64,000 nt of DNA, taken from contig JAUXTN010000203.1 in assembly GCA_030684355.1 (NCBI GenBank), positions 1 through 64,000 on the forward strand, written 5' to 3'. A program made the position numbers and the translations under genes. Origin of the DNA: Pseudomonadota bacterium. GTDB lineage: Bacteria; Myxococcota_A; UBA796; SXON01. Below, piece after piece: positions 41,260 through 50,718 of this stretch (position 1 is the stretch's first letter; each line of letters opens with the position of its first letter). The notes beneath the pieces were generated by a model. It had not been told where the DNA came from and made no database searches. It saw only the letters and a program-made list of their open reading frames with translations.

Positions 41260-43101
41260 TCACAGGCAGATTCCGAACCACCCGACCCCCGGCGCCGCGT
41301 CCTGCTCGACGCAACGGGCCCCGCCGGCGCACGTGTCCACGGCGTCGGGATCGCACAGCTCGTAGCACCGGTCGTCTACCCACGAGCAGAACAGGCCCAC
41401 GCCGCACGCCCGCGCCGGGTCGGTCCAGGCGCAGCTCTCCCCGGCCTGCCGGGGCCCCGCGGTCCAACACGCGGAGGTGTCGTGGTCGTAGGGCACACAC
41501 GCGCGGCCGTACCAGGCGGGCTCGCAGTCCTGGCCGTAGAGATCGCAGGGCGCCTCGATGTGGCACGCCCCGAGCGTCTCCGCGGCGCCGTCCGCCGGCA
41601 TGCACCACGCGTCGGCGCCACAGGCGGGCTCATACACGTCGTAGGGGGTGTCACAGGCGGGGCGGCAAGTGTGGGACACGCCGTCACAGCGTTCGCCCGC
41701 ACCGCACTCGTCCGTGAGACACACGTCGGCGAAGGCGCCCGTCGCGGCGTCCCGGAGGGCCTCGCGGGCATGCGGCACCCCGGCGAGCACGACGGTGTCG
41801 ATGGCGGAGAGGGCGGCCACGTCCAGCGTGGGGTCGGCATCCAGCAGGAGGAGGTCCGCGGGCGCGCCTGCCACGATCAGACCGCCATCCACGCCGAGCA
41901 CCGCCCGGGCGTCGCGCGTAGCGGCCGCGAGGGCCTCCGTGGGCGTGTACCCGAGCGCCACCAGCTCATCGAGCTCGCGGTGCAGCCCCGCGCCGTGCGG
42001 GACGAACCAGTACCCGGCGTCGGAGCCCGGGACCAGGGTCGCACCCGCCGCCCGGAGGGCCCCGAGGTTGGCGCGCGCCTGCTCTGCCCACCCCGCGGAC
42101 GCCTCCGGCCATCCGGCGAGGAGCGTCGTCTCGCCGTCGCGCACGGAGCGCCAGTCGTCGCGCACGGCGTCGGTGAGGAGGAGGCTCGGGTCATCGGGGT
42201 CGGTGCGGCCGGCGAGGAGATCCCCCACCCCCGCGAACGCCGACACCGTGGTGTGGACGGCCTCCGCCGTCGCGCCGGCGGCGAGCGCGAGCGGGCCGAT
42301 CGGGCCGGCGAACGGCGGGTGGGCCAGCACGGTCGCGCCCGCGTCCACCGCGTCGACGACGTCCTCGTCCTCGTCGACGTGCGCGTAGACCGGCAGCCCG
42401 GTCGCGGCGGCCGCGCGGATCGCCGCCACGTCGAGGCGCGGCGTCTCGCCCCAGGGGGAGAACGAGGCGTCCGCGAGGGCGACCTTCAACGCGTCCGCGC
42501 CCGCGTCCCGGAGCCACGTGGCCGCGAGGGAGGCGTCGGTGGCGTCCACGAACACGCAGAGATCGGGGTCGGGGGCCGTCTCGCACGGGTGGGACCCGAC
42601 CGCCGTGAGCATGGGCCCCGTCGCGAGGATGCGCGGCCCGACGAGCTCCCCCGCCGCGACGTGATCCCGCACCGCGAAGAGGACCTCCGGCCCGCCCACG
42701 TCGACGACCTGGGTCACGCCCCAGTAGAGCTGGCCACGCAGGTTGGCCGCGAGGGTGTCTCCGACGGTGCCGATGCCGCCGCCGTAGGCGAGGTGCACGT
42801 GGGCATCCACGAGGCCGGGGACGACGAACTGCCCCGTCGCGTCGCGCACCTCCACGCCGTCCGGCCATGCGGCATAAGCCGCGCGCACGTCCACGATGGT
42901 GCCCGCCGCGATGACGACGGCACGGTCCGACTGGGCGCCCTCGGCGTCCACGACCGTCACCCCGTCGAGGACCCAGGCGCCCGCCGGCAGCTCGAGGGGG
43001 CCCTCCACCCCCGTGTCCGGGCCGCCCCCCCAAACCGGCCCGTCGCCGCCCCCGCCGGACGAGGGCGACGTACAACCGAAGATGGAGAGCAGGAGGACCA
43101 T
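41260..43101 (-). CDS. Amidohydrolase-family lipoprotein with Cys-rich C-terminal domain
   Basis: 613 residues from the ATG at 43101 (GTG at 43113 is an in-frame alternative). Signal MVLLLSIFGC with lipobox. Residues about 45-450 are an imidazolonepropionase/prolidase-like amidohydrolase: GLVDAHVHLAYGG (metal His pair), ADALKVALAD (the carboxylated Lys), PVYAHV and TVLAHPP (metal His), GSDAG (catalytic Asp), and a final GGLIVAGAPADLLLLDADP typical of the superfamily. Residues about 460-613 hold about twenty Cys in CGAGERCDGVSHTCRP-like knots, resembling EGF/Dickkopf-type disulphide modules. An extracellular enzyme with a disulphide-rich tail; substrate unknown. Confidence 0.88.
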   Translation of the reverse strand: MVLLLSIFGCTSPSSGGGGDGPVWGGGPDTGVEGPLELPAGAWVLDGVTVVDAEGAQSDRAVVIAAGTIVDVRAAYAAWPDGVEVRDATGQFVVPGLVDAHVHLAYGGGIGTVGDTLAANLRGQLYWGVTQVVDVGGPEVLFAVRDHVAAGELVGPRILATGPMLTAVGSHPCETAPDPDLCVFVDATDASLAATWLRDAGADALKVALADASFSPWGETPRLDVAAIRAAAATGLPVYAHVDEDEDVVDAVDAGATVLAHPPFAGPIGPLALAAGATAEAVHTTVSAFAGVGDLLAGRTDPDDPSLLLTDAVRDDWRSVRDGETTLLAGWPEASAGWAEQARANLGALRAAGATLVPGSDAGYWFVPHGAGLHRELDELVALGYTPTEALAAATRDARAVLGVDGGLIVAGAPADLLLLDADPTLDVAALSAIDTVVLAGVPHAREALRDAATGAFADVCLTDECGAGERCDGVSHTCRPACDTPYDVYEPACGADAWCMPADGAAETLGACHIEAPCDLYGQDCEPAWYGRACVPYDHDTSACWTAGPRQAGESCAWTDPARACGVGLFCSWVDDRCYELCDPDAVDTCAGGARCVEQDAAPGVGWFGICL

Positions 43102-43124
43102 GGCGCGCCCCACCGTGCTCGGAC

Positions 43125-46100
43125 CTACTCGCCGCGCCCGTAGAACAGCCAGGACCCGCCGCCGTTGTAGTACCCGAAGGCGTCCCAGCTCGGGGCGCTG
43201 GTGAGGAAGTCGGCGTAGCCGTCGCCGTCCACGTCGCCGCCGCCGGTGACCGCGTACCCGACCGCGTCGGAGCCGTTGGCCCCGAGGAACTGGGCGTCGT
43301 ACGCCGCGGCCGAGGAGCTGCCCGCCGCGACCGGCCCGTACATCACGTACAGGGCACCCGCGCCGGAGAGCGAGCCCACGTCGTACCCGGTGGCGCCCAC
43401 CGACACGTCGTCGTAGCCGTCGCCGTTGATGTCGCCGAGGCCGGCCACCGAGCGGCCGAAGAAGTCACCCGCGAGCTCGCCGGTGAGGGTCGAGGCCGCC
43501 GTCGTGGCGCCCGACACGGAGCCGGTCGGCGCGGCGGTGTAGAGGTAGACGGTGCCGGCGTCGGTGCCGGCGGTGTCTTCCTTGTCGGCGGCGAGCGCGA
43601 AGTCTCCCGTGCCGTCGTTGTTGATGTCCCCGAGGCTCGCGACGGCGAGGCCGAAGCGATCGCCGTTCGCGGTGCCGGCCAGCTCGGCGTCGGCGGTGGA
43701 GGCCGACACGGTGCCGGACAGCGTGTCCACCGCGTAGAAGACGTAGGCCTTGCCCGGGGTCGTCGTGGTGCCGGCCGCCGGGGCGCCGACGATGAGGTCC
43801 GCGAGGCCGTCGCCATCGAGGTCCGGCGCCATGGCCGCGGAGTAGCCGAGGTAGTCGCCCACCGCGGCGCCGGTGATGAACACGGAGGCGTCCGAGGTGA
43901 TCACCTCCTCGCCCCCGCCGATCGTCGTGGCGTTCCACACCGCGACCGCGCCCGCCGAGCTGAACCGGCCGTAGGCGGTCACCACCACGTCGGCGAGGCC
44001 GTCGCCGTCGATGTCGCCGCCGTCCACCACCGCGCCGGTGAAGTTGTTCGTCCCCGTCGAGGTGAAGCTGGCGAAGGCGTCCGCCACCCCCGTGGGCGTG
44101 GTGCCCCCGAGGAAGAGGTAGGCGCGGCCGGCGTTGTTCGAGCCGGCGAGCCACGCGGAGGAGAGCAGGTCGTCGATGCCGTCGCCGTCCACGTCGCCCG
44201 CGAAGCGGCTCGCCCACCCGAACTGGTCGGAGGCGATGGCGCTGCTGCCGGTGACGGTCACGTCGGCGGTCGAGACGGTGTCGTCGGCGTCGACCGCGCC
44301 GTACCAGAGGTGGAACCGGCCGGCGTCGACCACCGCGCCGTCGTCGTGGTAGGCCTGACCCACCACCACGTCGTCCAGGCCGTCGCCGTTGAAGTCGCCG
44401 TTGTTGGCGACGGAGTGCCCGACCGAGTGGCCCGCCGCCGTGCCGTAGCCGCGGAAGTCGTACTCGTCCTTCACGCCGCGGCTGCCCGACCACTCGCAGC
44501 TCGTCGGGTCGGGATCGCAGTCGTTGTCCACGCCGTCGTCGCACACCTCGGCGGCGCCGGGGTTGGTGGTCGCCGCGGCGTCGTCACAGTCGGTGGCGTC
44601 CGCGACGTAGCCGGTGGGCGCCACGCAGGAGAGCGTGCTGCTCGCGGCGTTGCCGTAGGCGTCGCCGTCGGCGTCCGCGTAGAAGGTGTCGGACCCGGGC
44701 GCGCCGTCGTCGATGGCGCTGTCGCAGTCCTCGTCCACGCCGTCGCAGGTCTCGGTCGCGCCGGGGTTGATCGCGGGGTCGGCGTCGTCGCAGTCCCCGC
44801 CGCCGGCGAGGTAGCCGACCGGCTGGTCGCACGCGACGATCGCGTCGGCGTCGCTGCCGTAGGTGTCGAGGTCGACGTCGTTGTACCAGGTGGGGGCGTC
44901 GACCGCGGCCTCGTCCACGCTCGCGTCACAGTCGTCGTCGAGGCCGTTGCAGAGCTCGTCGGCGCCGGGGTTGATCGCCACGGCGGTGTCGTCGCAGTCG
45001 GTGTCGTCCGCGACGTAGGCGGCGGGCTGATCGCAGGCGAGGTCGACCACGAGGGGGTCGCCGAAGCCGTCGCCGTCCCCGTCGGCGTACCAGAGCGGCT
45101 CGTCGATGGCGTCCTCGTCGACCGTGCCGTCGCAGTCGTCGTCGACGTCGTTACAGGTCTCGGGGGCCCCGGGGTAGGTCGTGGCGTTCGCCTCGTCGCA
45201 GTCGGTCGCGCCGGTGACACCGTCGCCGTCGAGGTCGGGGTCGCTCAGGCAGTCGTAGTTGGCGGCGCCGGGCGTGCCGTGCTCGTCGTTGACGGTCGTG
45301 AGGTTGTCGAACCAGCGCCACGCCGAGTTGACGGACACCGTGCCCGCGGCGTTGCTCGAAGTGGAGCACCAGGCCGTGCGCTGGTCGTTCAGCGTGTCGT
45401 CGACGTACGCGCTGTCCAGGCTCATGGAGTAGCCGGCGTTGCGCGGCCAGTACCCGGCGGTCGAACTGTAGGTCCAGCTCACGGAGTCGACGAGGGTGCC
45501 GGTGGTGCGGGAGCCGCCCGAGTAGATCGCGAACGTATCCGCGTCACGACGGAGGTACCAGGCGTTGTTGTGGAACTCGCCCTGGTAGCTCGCGGCCTGG
45601 GTCTCGTCGCCCCACACGTAGTCGCACGTGAGCGGCCACGCGGCGGTCGCGGAGGCCTCGTAGTTGTCGGTGTCGCAGAACACCGCGTACTCGCCGGGGG
45701 CGAGGAGCGGGGCCTCGGCGGGGTCGAGGGCGACCTGGTGGCCGGAGGTCGACGTGCCGCGCGCGATGGTCCAGTTCGAGAGGTCGATGCTGCGGGAGGA
45801 GTCGTTGTAGACCTCGACCCAGGACCCGTCGTTCACGACGACGGCTCCGCCGAAGCGGGCCTGGCGGTTGATCTCGGTGACGACGATGTCGCCCACGGCG
45901 ATGAAGTCCTCGTCGACCCAGCCGTCGCAGTCGTTGTCGACGAGGTCGTCGGCCTCGACGCCGTCCGGGGAGGTGGCGGCGTTGGTGTCGTCGCAGTCGG
46001 CGTCGTCCGCGGAGTAGCCGGCGGGCAGGACGCAGGTGGCGGTGGTGCTGGCGGGGTCGCCGTAGGAGTCCCCGTCGGTGTCCGCGTAGAACACGTTCGA

Positions 46101-47438
46101 GCCGCTCAGGCCGCCGTCGTCCACGAGGCCGTTGCAGTCGTTGTCGAGGTCGTCGCAGACCTCCGTGCCGCCGGGGAGCGCGGTGGCGGACGTGTCGTCG
46201 CAGTCGTCCGCGTTGAGGACGTAGCCGGCGGGCGTGGCGCAGGTAGAGAGGAGGCCGCCGGGGTCGCCGTAGGTGTCCCCGTCGACGTCCGCGTACCAGT
46301 CGCTGCTGCCGGGCGCGCCGTCGTCGATGTCGCCGTCGCAGTCCTGGTCGACACCGTCGCAGTCCTCGGCCACGCCGGGGTGGATCGCGGCGTCGGCGTC
46401 GTCACAGTCGTCGACGCCGGTGTAGCCGTCCCCGTCCTGATCGGGGAGGCTCTGGCAGCTGTAGTTGTCCGCGCCGGGGGTGCCGTGCTCGTCGCGCGTG
46501 CTGGAGAGGTTGTCGTACCAGACCCAGGCGGAGCTCGCGGCGACCGTGCCCGCGGCGCTGCTGGTGGTGGAGCACCACACGCCCACGCTGTCGTTCAGCG
46601 TGCTGTCGAAGTAGCCGTTGTCGAGGCTCAGCGAGTAGCTGGCGTCGCGCGGCCAGTAGCCGTTCGTCGCGTCGTAGGTCCACTTGACGGCGTCCACCAG
46701 GGTGCCCGTCGTGCGGCTGCCACCGACGTAGAGGCCGACGGTGTCGGTGTCCCGGCGGAGGTAGAACGTGTTGTCGTGGTAGGTGCCGACGTAGCTGCCG
46801 GCCTGCGCCTCGTCGCCCCAGACGTAGTCGCACGTGGCCGGAAACGCGGCCGCCGAGCCCTGGTAGTTGTCCGTGTCGCAGAACACGGCGTAGTCGCCGG
46901 GAGCGACGACGGGGGCGCTCGCGGCGTCGAGCGTGACCTGGTTGTAGGGGGTGCCGTGGCCGCGGGAGAGGACCCAATTCGCGAGGTCGACGGTGCGGTC
47001 GGAGGTGTTGTAGACCTCGACCCACGAGCCGTCGTTGACCACCACGCTGCCGCCGAAGCGGGACTGGCGGTTCACCTCGGTCACGACCACGTCGCCCACG
47101 GCGACGAAGTCCTCGTCGACCCAGCCGTCGCAGTCGTCGTCCGCGAGGTCGTCCGCCTCGGTTGCGCCGGGGAACGCGGTGGCGTCAGCGTCGTCGCAGT
47201 CGAGGCTGGTGGCGTAGCCGTCGGCGTCGGCGTCCGCGCCGGTGCCGAGGACCACGGCCGCGCGGGCGTCGTCCGCGTGGATGACGAGCTCGGCTTCGGC
47301 GGGAGCGGCGGCGAGCTGCGCGGAGTCGGCCGGCGCGGAGTCACCGGACTCGCCGGACTCGGGGCCGACGCCGCAGGCGGCGAGGGCGAGGAGCGCGGAC
47401 GGGCCGATGAGCGCGAGGAGGGAGCTCGTACGGGACAT
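43125..47438 (-). CDS. Giant MopE-like/lamin-tail/FG-GAP lipoprotein with internal duplication
   Basis: 1437 residues from the ATG at 47438; signal with lipobox ALAAC. Lamin-tail domain 1 lies at residues about 110-335, a MopE-like DCDD block follows (about 345-510), a second lamin-tail domain at about 510-735 and a second MopE block (735-990), then FG-GAP repeats (about 995-1437). The lamin-tail copies are clearly homologous (GDVVVTEVNRQSRFGG and GDIVVTEINRQARFGG; DGSWVEVYN in both; YAVFCDTDNY in both), so this is an internal duplication of a lamin-tail plus MopE module. Presumably a surface protein binding divalent metals. Ends at 43125, 23 bp from the start of the amidohydrolase gene, which may be in the same transcript. 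Confidence 0.9.
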   Translation of the reverse strand: MSRTSSLLALIGPSALLALAACGVGPESGESGDSAPADSAQLAAAPAEAELVIHADDARAAVVLGTGADADADGYATSLDCDDADATAFPGATEADDLADDDCDGWVDEDFVAVGDVVVTEVNRQSRFGGSVVVNDGSWVEVYNTSDRTVDLANWVLSRGHGTPYNQVTLDAASAPVVAPGDYAVFCDTDNYQGSAAAFPATCDYVWGDEAQAGSYVGTYHDNTFYLRRDTDTVGLYVGGSRTTGTLVDAVKWTYDATNGYWPRDASYSLSLDNGYFDSTLNDSVGVWCSTTSSAAGTVAASSAWVWYDNLSSTRDEHGTPGADNYSCQSLPDQDGDGYTGVDDCDDADAAIHPGVAEDCDGVDQDCDGDIDDGAPGSSDWYADVDGDTYGDPGGLLSTCATPAGYVLNADDCDDTSATALPGGTEVCDDLDNDCNGLVDDGGLSGSNVFYADTDGDSYGDPASTTATCVLPAGYSADDADCDDTNAATSPDGVEADDLVDNDCDGWVDEDFIAVGDIVVTEINRQARFGGAVVVNDGSWVEVYNDSSRSIDLSNWTIARGTSTSGHQVALDPAEAPLLAPGEYAVFCDTDNYEASATAAWPLTCDYVWGDETQAASYQGEFHNNAWYLRRDADTFAIYSGGSRTTGTLVDSVSWTYSSTAGYWPRNAGYSMSLDSAYVDDTLNDQRTAWCSTSSNAAGTVSVNSAWRWFDNLTTVNDEHGTPGAANYDCLSDPDLDGDGVTGATDCDEANATTYPGAPETCNDVDDDCDGTVDEDAIDEPLWYADGDGDGFGDPLVVDLACDQPAAYVADDTDCDDTAVAINPGADELCNGLDDDCDASVDEAAVDAPTWYNDVDLDTYGSDADAIVACDQPVGYLAGGGDCDDADPAINPGATETCDGVDEDCDSAIDDGAPGSDTFYADADGDAYGNAASSTLSCVAPTGYVADATDCDDAAATTNPGAAEVCDDGVDNDCDPDPTSCEWSGSRGVKDEYDFRGYGTAAGHSVGHSVANNGDFNGDGLDDVVVGQAYHDDGAVVDAGRFHLWYGAVDADDTVSTADVTVTGSSAIASDQFGWASRFAGDVDGDGIDDLLSSAWLAGSNNAGRAYLFLGGTTPTGVADAFASFTSTGTNNFTGAVVDGGDIDGDGLADVVVTAYGRFSSAGAVAVWNATTIGGGEEVITSDASVFITGAAVGDYLGYSAAMAPDLDGDGLADLIVGAPAAGTTTTPGKAYVFYAVDTLSGTVSASTADAELAGTANGDRFGLAVASLGDINNDGTGDFALAADKEDTAGTDAGTVYLYTAAPTGSVSGATTAASTLTGELAGDFFGRSVAGLGDINGDGYDDVSVGATGYDVGSLSGAGALYVMYGPVAAGSSSAAAYDAQFLGANGSDAVGYAVTGGGDVDGDGYADFLTSAPSWDAFGYYNGGGSWLFYGRGE

Positions 47439-47594
47439 GAAGACCTCGGTAGCAGCCAGCCTGATCGGAAACGCGAGTGCAGTGGGCGCTGCGCGGGAGC
47501 GTATGCGGGCGGACCCGCGACGGTCAATGACCGAGCGTGACACCGCTCTTACAACCCCGGCGTGCGCACCTCCGCGGCGCGGCGCGCCCCCTCT

Positions 47595-47681
47595 CCCGCC
47601 GCGCGGCGGGCGGCCCGACGGGGGCGCCCCCGAGGGGAGAGCCCCGCAACCGTCGCCGTCTCGACATGCAACCGTCGCCGT
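47595..47681. promoter_or_regulatory. Palindromes and spaced direct repeat in the divergent gap
   Basis: Within the 265-bp gap between the giant lipoprotein and the metallophosphoesterase are two perfect palindromes, CCCGCCGCGCGGCGGG (47595-47610) and GGGGGCGCCCCC (47620-47631), and a 14-bp direct repeat GCAACCGTCGCCGT at 47646-47659 and 47668-47681 (offset 22 bp). The direct repeat could be a regulator site; the palindromes may be hairpins. All inferred. The rest of the gap shows no other feature. Confidence 0.4.
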
Positions 47682-47703
47682 GGCCCTCGCCCCCCGAGGG
47701 TAG

Positions 47704-49242
47704 GTGGTCGGCCTCACGGGGGGCCTCGTGCCGCACGCATCTCAGGACGAAAACGAGGCGCCCTACACGGAACGCCGTGCCGTGCCTCGACGGGGGCCGG
47801 CCTACACCGCGGTCATCAGCGATCTCCACATCTCGGACATCGAGCCGCCCGATCCGAAGCGGCCGGCGTGGCGCCGCTACAAGCACGCCGACGTCGTCGA
47901 CGACGGCCCGCTGATCCGCCTCCTCGCGCACCTCCGCGAGCTGTCGTCCGGCCAGCCGGTCGAGCTCGTGCTCGCGGGCGACATCTTCGACTTCGACACG
48001 GTCATCGCCGCGCCGAGCCCGGCGGCGTTCCCGATCAGCTGGCTGGAGCGCTGCCGGGGCATGGTCCCCGAAGAGGCCCGCTCCGCCTGGAAGATGCAGC
48101 GCATCCTGTCGCACCACCCCGCGCTCGTGGCCGAGCTCTCCCGCTTCATGGCCGACGGCAACCTGCTCGTCTTCATCATCGGCAACCACGACCTGGAGCT
48201 GCACTGGCCGGCGGTGCAGGCGGAGCTGCGCCAGGCGCTGGCCCCGCCGCGCCCCGACGCCCTGACCGTGTGCGAATTCTTCCGCGTCTGCGGGGGGGAC
48301 ACCCTCGTCATGCACGGCAACCAGCTCGACGCCTACTGTGTCTGCCACGATCCGCTCCACCCCTTCATCGAGGTCAAGGGGCGCCTCCGCGTGCGCATGC
48401 CGTTCGGGAACATCGCGGGGAAGCTGATGCTCAATGGGATGGGGCTCTTCAACCCCCACGTGGAGAGCAGCTTCATCCGGCCGTTCCCCGAATACGTGCG
48501 TTTCTTCTGGCGCTACGTCGCGCGCCAGCAGCCGTTGCTGGCCTGGACCTGGTTCTGGACCGCGGTGTTCACCCTCTGGGTGTCGGTCGACGAGGGCCTG
48601 CGCCCCGCGCTCCGAGACCCCGCCCGCTTGGAGCAGCTCGTTCGCGACGCCGCCCGTCGCGCCCGTGCCACGCCGGCGATGGTGCGTGCGCTCCGGGACG
48701 TGGCGGTCCATCCGGCGGTCTACTCCCCGCTCAAGGTGGCCCGCGAGCTCTGGCTCGATCGCGTGGGCCTCCTCGTGCTGCTCGTGGCGGTGGTGTTCCA
48801 GCTCTCCACGGCCCTTCACTGGATGTCGGGGGTCGGCTGGGGGTGGGCCGTGGTGCTCTTTCTCGCGCTCCTCCCCTTCTACGTGGCGTACTCGCGGAGT
48901 TGCCGCTCCGACGTCGGGAACACCGAGGCCAACATCGAGCGGCGCATCGGCGAGCTCGGCCGCATCGCCCGGGTGTCGCGCGTGGTGATGGGACACACCC
49001 ACCGCGCCGCCACCCGCCGCCACGACGGCGTGGCGTTCCTCAACACCGGCCACTGGTCGCCCGCCTACGACGACGTCGAGTGCACCATCAAGGTCGGGAC
49101 CAACGCCTTCGCGTGGGTCCACCCGGGCCGGGACGCGCGCGAGGCCGAGCTGCGCGTGTTCGACGGCGAGGGCTCGCGGTGCTTCGTGTCGGCGGAGGGC
49201 CGGCCGCGCGTGCGTGGGCTCGCCGTGGGAACCGCGGCGTAG
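47704..49242 (+). CDS. Membrane-spanning metallophosphoesterase
   Basis: 512 residues from a GTG at 47704 (a GTG at 47728 is also possible). Calcineurin-type motifs in order: SDLHIS, GDIFDFD, GNHDLE, VMHGN and GHTH, so the two-metal phosphoesterase site is complete. Between the fourth and fifth motifs is an insertion with two hydrophobic helices (GLLVLLVAVVFQLSTALHWM, GWAVVLFLALLPFYVAY), and another at LAWTWFWTAVFTLWV, so the catalytic domain is tethered to the membrane within itself. UDP-2,3-diacylglucosamine hydrolases have a similar set of motifs but no such insertion; substrate unknown. Confidence 0.88.
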   Translation: MVGLTGGLVPHASQDENEAPYTERRAVPRRGPAYTAVISDLHISDIEPPDPKRPAWRRYKHADVVDDGPLIRLLAHLRELSSGQPVELVLAGDIFDFDTVIAAPSPAAFPISWLERCRGMVPEEARSAWKMQRILSHHPALVAELSRFMADGNLLVFIIGNHDLELHWPAVQAELRQALAPPRPDALTVCEFFRVCGGDTLVMHGNQLDAYCVCHDPLHPFIEVKGRLRVRMPFGNIAGKLMLNGMGLFNPHVESSFIRPFPEYVRFFWRYVARQQPLLAWTWFWTAVFTLWVSVDEGLRPALRDPARLEQLVRDAARRARATPAMVRALRDVAVHPAVYSPLKVARELWLDRVGLLVLLVAVVFQLSTALHWMSGVGWGWAVVLFLALLPFYVAYSRSCRSDVGNTEANIERRIGELGRIARVSRVVMGHTHRAATRRHDGVAFLNTGHWSPAYDDVECTIKVGTNAFAWVHPGRDAREAELRVFDGEGSRCFVSAEGRPRVRGLAVGTAA

Positions 49243-49305
49243 CCACCGTTCCTGCTTGGAATCCGGGCTGGGGCCCCTACCCTTTGCAAACGACGAGGGA
49301 GTCCC

Positions 49306-50046
49306 ATGCTCACGACCCTTTTGTACCTCTCCGCCCCGCTCTTGGCCGCCGAGATCGACACGCGGTCCACGCTCCAGATCTCGGGCGTGGGCGAGGTCTA
49401 CGTGGCGCCCGACGAGGCCGTGCTGACCCTCGGCGTGCGCGCGCAGGGTGACACCGCCGCGTCCGCGTTCGACGCCGCCGCCAAGAAGATGGAGGCGGTC
49501 GCCCAGGCGCTCGCCAGCCAGGTGCCACCCGAGCGCATCCGGACCTCCCAACTCTCGCTCCAGCCCCGCTACGAGTACGACGAGCATACGGGGCCCCGGC
49601 TGGTCGGCTACGAAGCCAGCTCCATCCTGGAGATCCGGGTGGATGACCCCATGGCCGCGGGCGCGGTGCTCGACGCCACGGTCTCCGCCGGCGCGAACGA
49701 GGTGCTGGGCGTCGCCTGGAAGGTCGAGGACGAGGACGCCGTGCGGCAGCAGGCCCTCGAGGCCGCGGTGGCGGACGCGCGCACCTACGCGGAGCAGGTG
49801 GCGACCGAGCTGGGCGTCTCGCTCGGCGACCCGATGCGCATCTCCATCCGCACGCAGGACACGACGCCGCCGGGGCCGGTGTACATGGAGCGCGCGGCGC
49901 AGGACGCCGACATCGCGTCGATGCCCGTGATGTCGGGCGAGCAGATCTACCGGGCCGAGGTGGATGTCACGTTCGAGACCACGGGCGGCGCCCCGGCGAC
50001 ACCCCCGGATGTCGGGCCGGAGCTCGAGCCGGAGCCGGGGGCGTAG
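49306..50046 (+). CDS. SIMPL domain (DUF541) exported protein
   Basis: 246 residues with a signal peptide (MLTTLLYLSAPLLAAEI) and the SIMPL fold: LQISGVGEVYVAPDEAVLTLGV, then VVGYEASSILEIRVDDPMAAG-like strands (LVGYEASSILEIRV) and a helical AVADARTYAEQVATELGVSLG. GGGAG-type ribosome site before the ATG. SIMPL proteins are periplasmic, function mostly unknown (related to a kinase-interacting protein). C-terminus is a Pro/Glu-rich tail. Upstream gene is the metallophosphoesterase, 63 bp away; not clearly an operon. Confidence 0.88.
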   Translation: MLTTLLYLSAPLLAAEIDTRSTLQISGVGEVYVAPDEAVLTLGVRAQGDTAASAFDAAAKKMEAVAQALASQVPPERIRTSQLSLQPRYEYDEHTGPRLVGYEASSILEIRVDDPMAAGAVLDATVSAGANEVLGVAWKVEDEDAVRQQALEAAVADARTYAEQVATELGVSLGDPMRISIRTQDTTPPGPVYMERAAQDADIASMPVMSGEQIYRAEVDVTFETTGGAPATPPDVGPELEPEPGA

Positions 50047-50112
50047 CGGCGGGAGGGGGCCCGCGGGAGGGCCGCTCGGCGCGGGCACGCGCGCGCGGTA
50101 CAACGCCACGCG

Positions 50113-50718
50113 ATGCTCGAGCCCCTCTCCATCGTGTTCAACACGCTCTCCGTGGTCGGGGCCAACCGCAACTCGGTCCACACGTGGTGGACGGGCATCG
50201 TCGGCTCCGTGCTCCTCGGCCTCGTGTTCTGGGAGGTGCGCCTCTACGCCGACGTGACGCTGATGGGGTTCTTCGCGGTCACGAGCGGGCTCGGCTGGTG
50301 GCGCTGGTCGTACGGCGGGCCGGCGCACGGCGGGGCGGCCCGGACCGAGCTCCCCGTCACCCGCGCCACCCGCGCCGACGCCGTCGCCACGCTGCTCTTC
50401 GTGGGCGGCACCGTCGGCGGCTACGGCGGCCTCCTCTACGCGTTCACGTCCGCCGCCGCGCCGTTCGTGGACTCGGCCATCCTGGCGTTGAGCGTCGCGG
50501 CCACCTGGCTGCTCATGCAACGCAAGGTGGAGAGCTGGTGGCTCTGGATCGCCGCGGACGTGCTCTCCGTGCCGCTCTACCTCGACAAGGGCATCCCCCT
50601 CACCGCGCTCCTGTACGCGGGCTACCTCGTCAACGCGGCGTGGGGCCTGCGGCACTGGCAAACGCTCGCGCGAAACGATGCTTCGGCGGCCGAGGCCCGC
50701 CCCGGCACCGCCGCGTGA
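50113..50718 (+). CDS. pnuC: Nicotinamide riboside transporter PnuC
   Basis: 201 residues with about seven membrane helices. The PnuC family signature is visible: VFNTLSVVGANRNSVHTWW, ADVTLMGFFAVTSGLGWWRW and KVESWWLWIAADVLSVPLYLDKG. PnuC brings nicotinamide riboside into the cell by facilitated diffusion, trapped by phosphorylation in NadR. Its TGA overlaps the GTG start of nadR by 4 bp, so the transporter and its trapping enzyme are translationally coupled. Confidence 0.93.
   Translation: MLEPLSIVFNTLSVVGANRNSVHTWWTGIVGSVLLGLVFWEVRLYADVTLMGFFAVTSGLGWWRWSYGGPAHGGAARTELPVTRATRADAVATLLFVGGTVGGYGGLLYAFTSAAAPFVDSAILALSVAATWLLMQRKVESWWLWIAADVLSVPLYLDKGIPLTALLYAGYLVNAAWGLRHWQTLARNDASAAEARPGTAA

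Noticed and set aside
44310-47540. 1076-residue plus-strand frame opposite the giant lipoprotein
   Set aside because: Composed of repeated Val/Gly/Ala/Arg translation of the MopE repeats; the opposite frame has signal, domains and conserved motifs.
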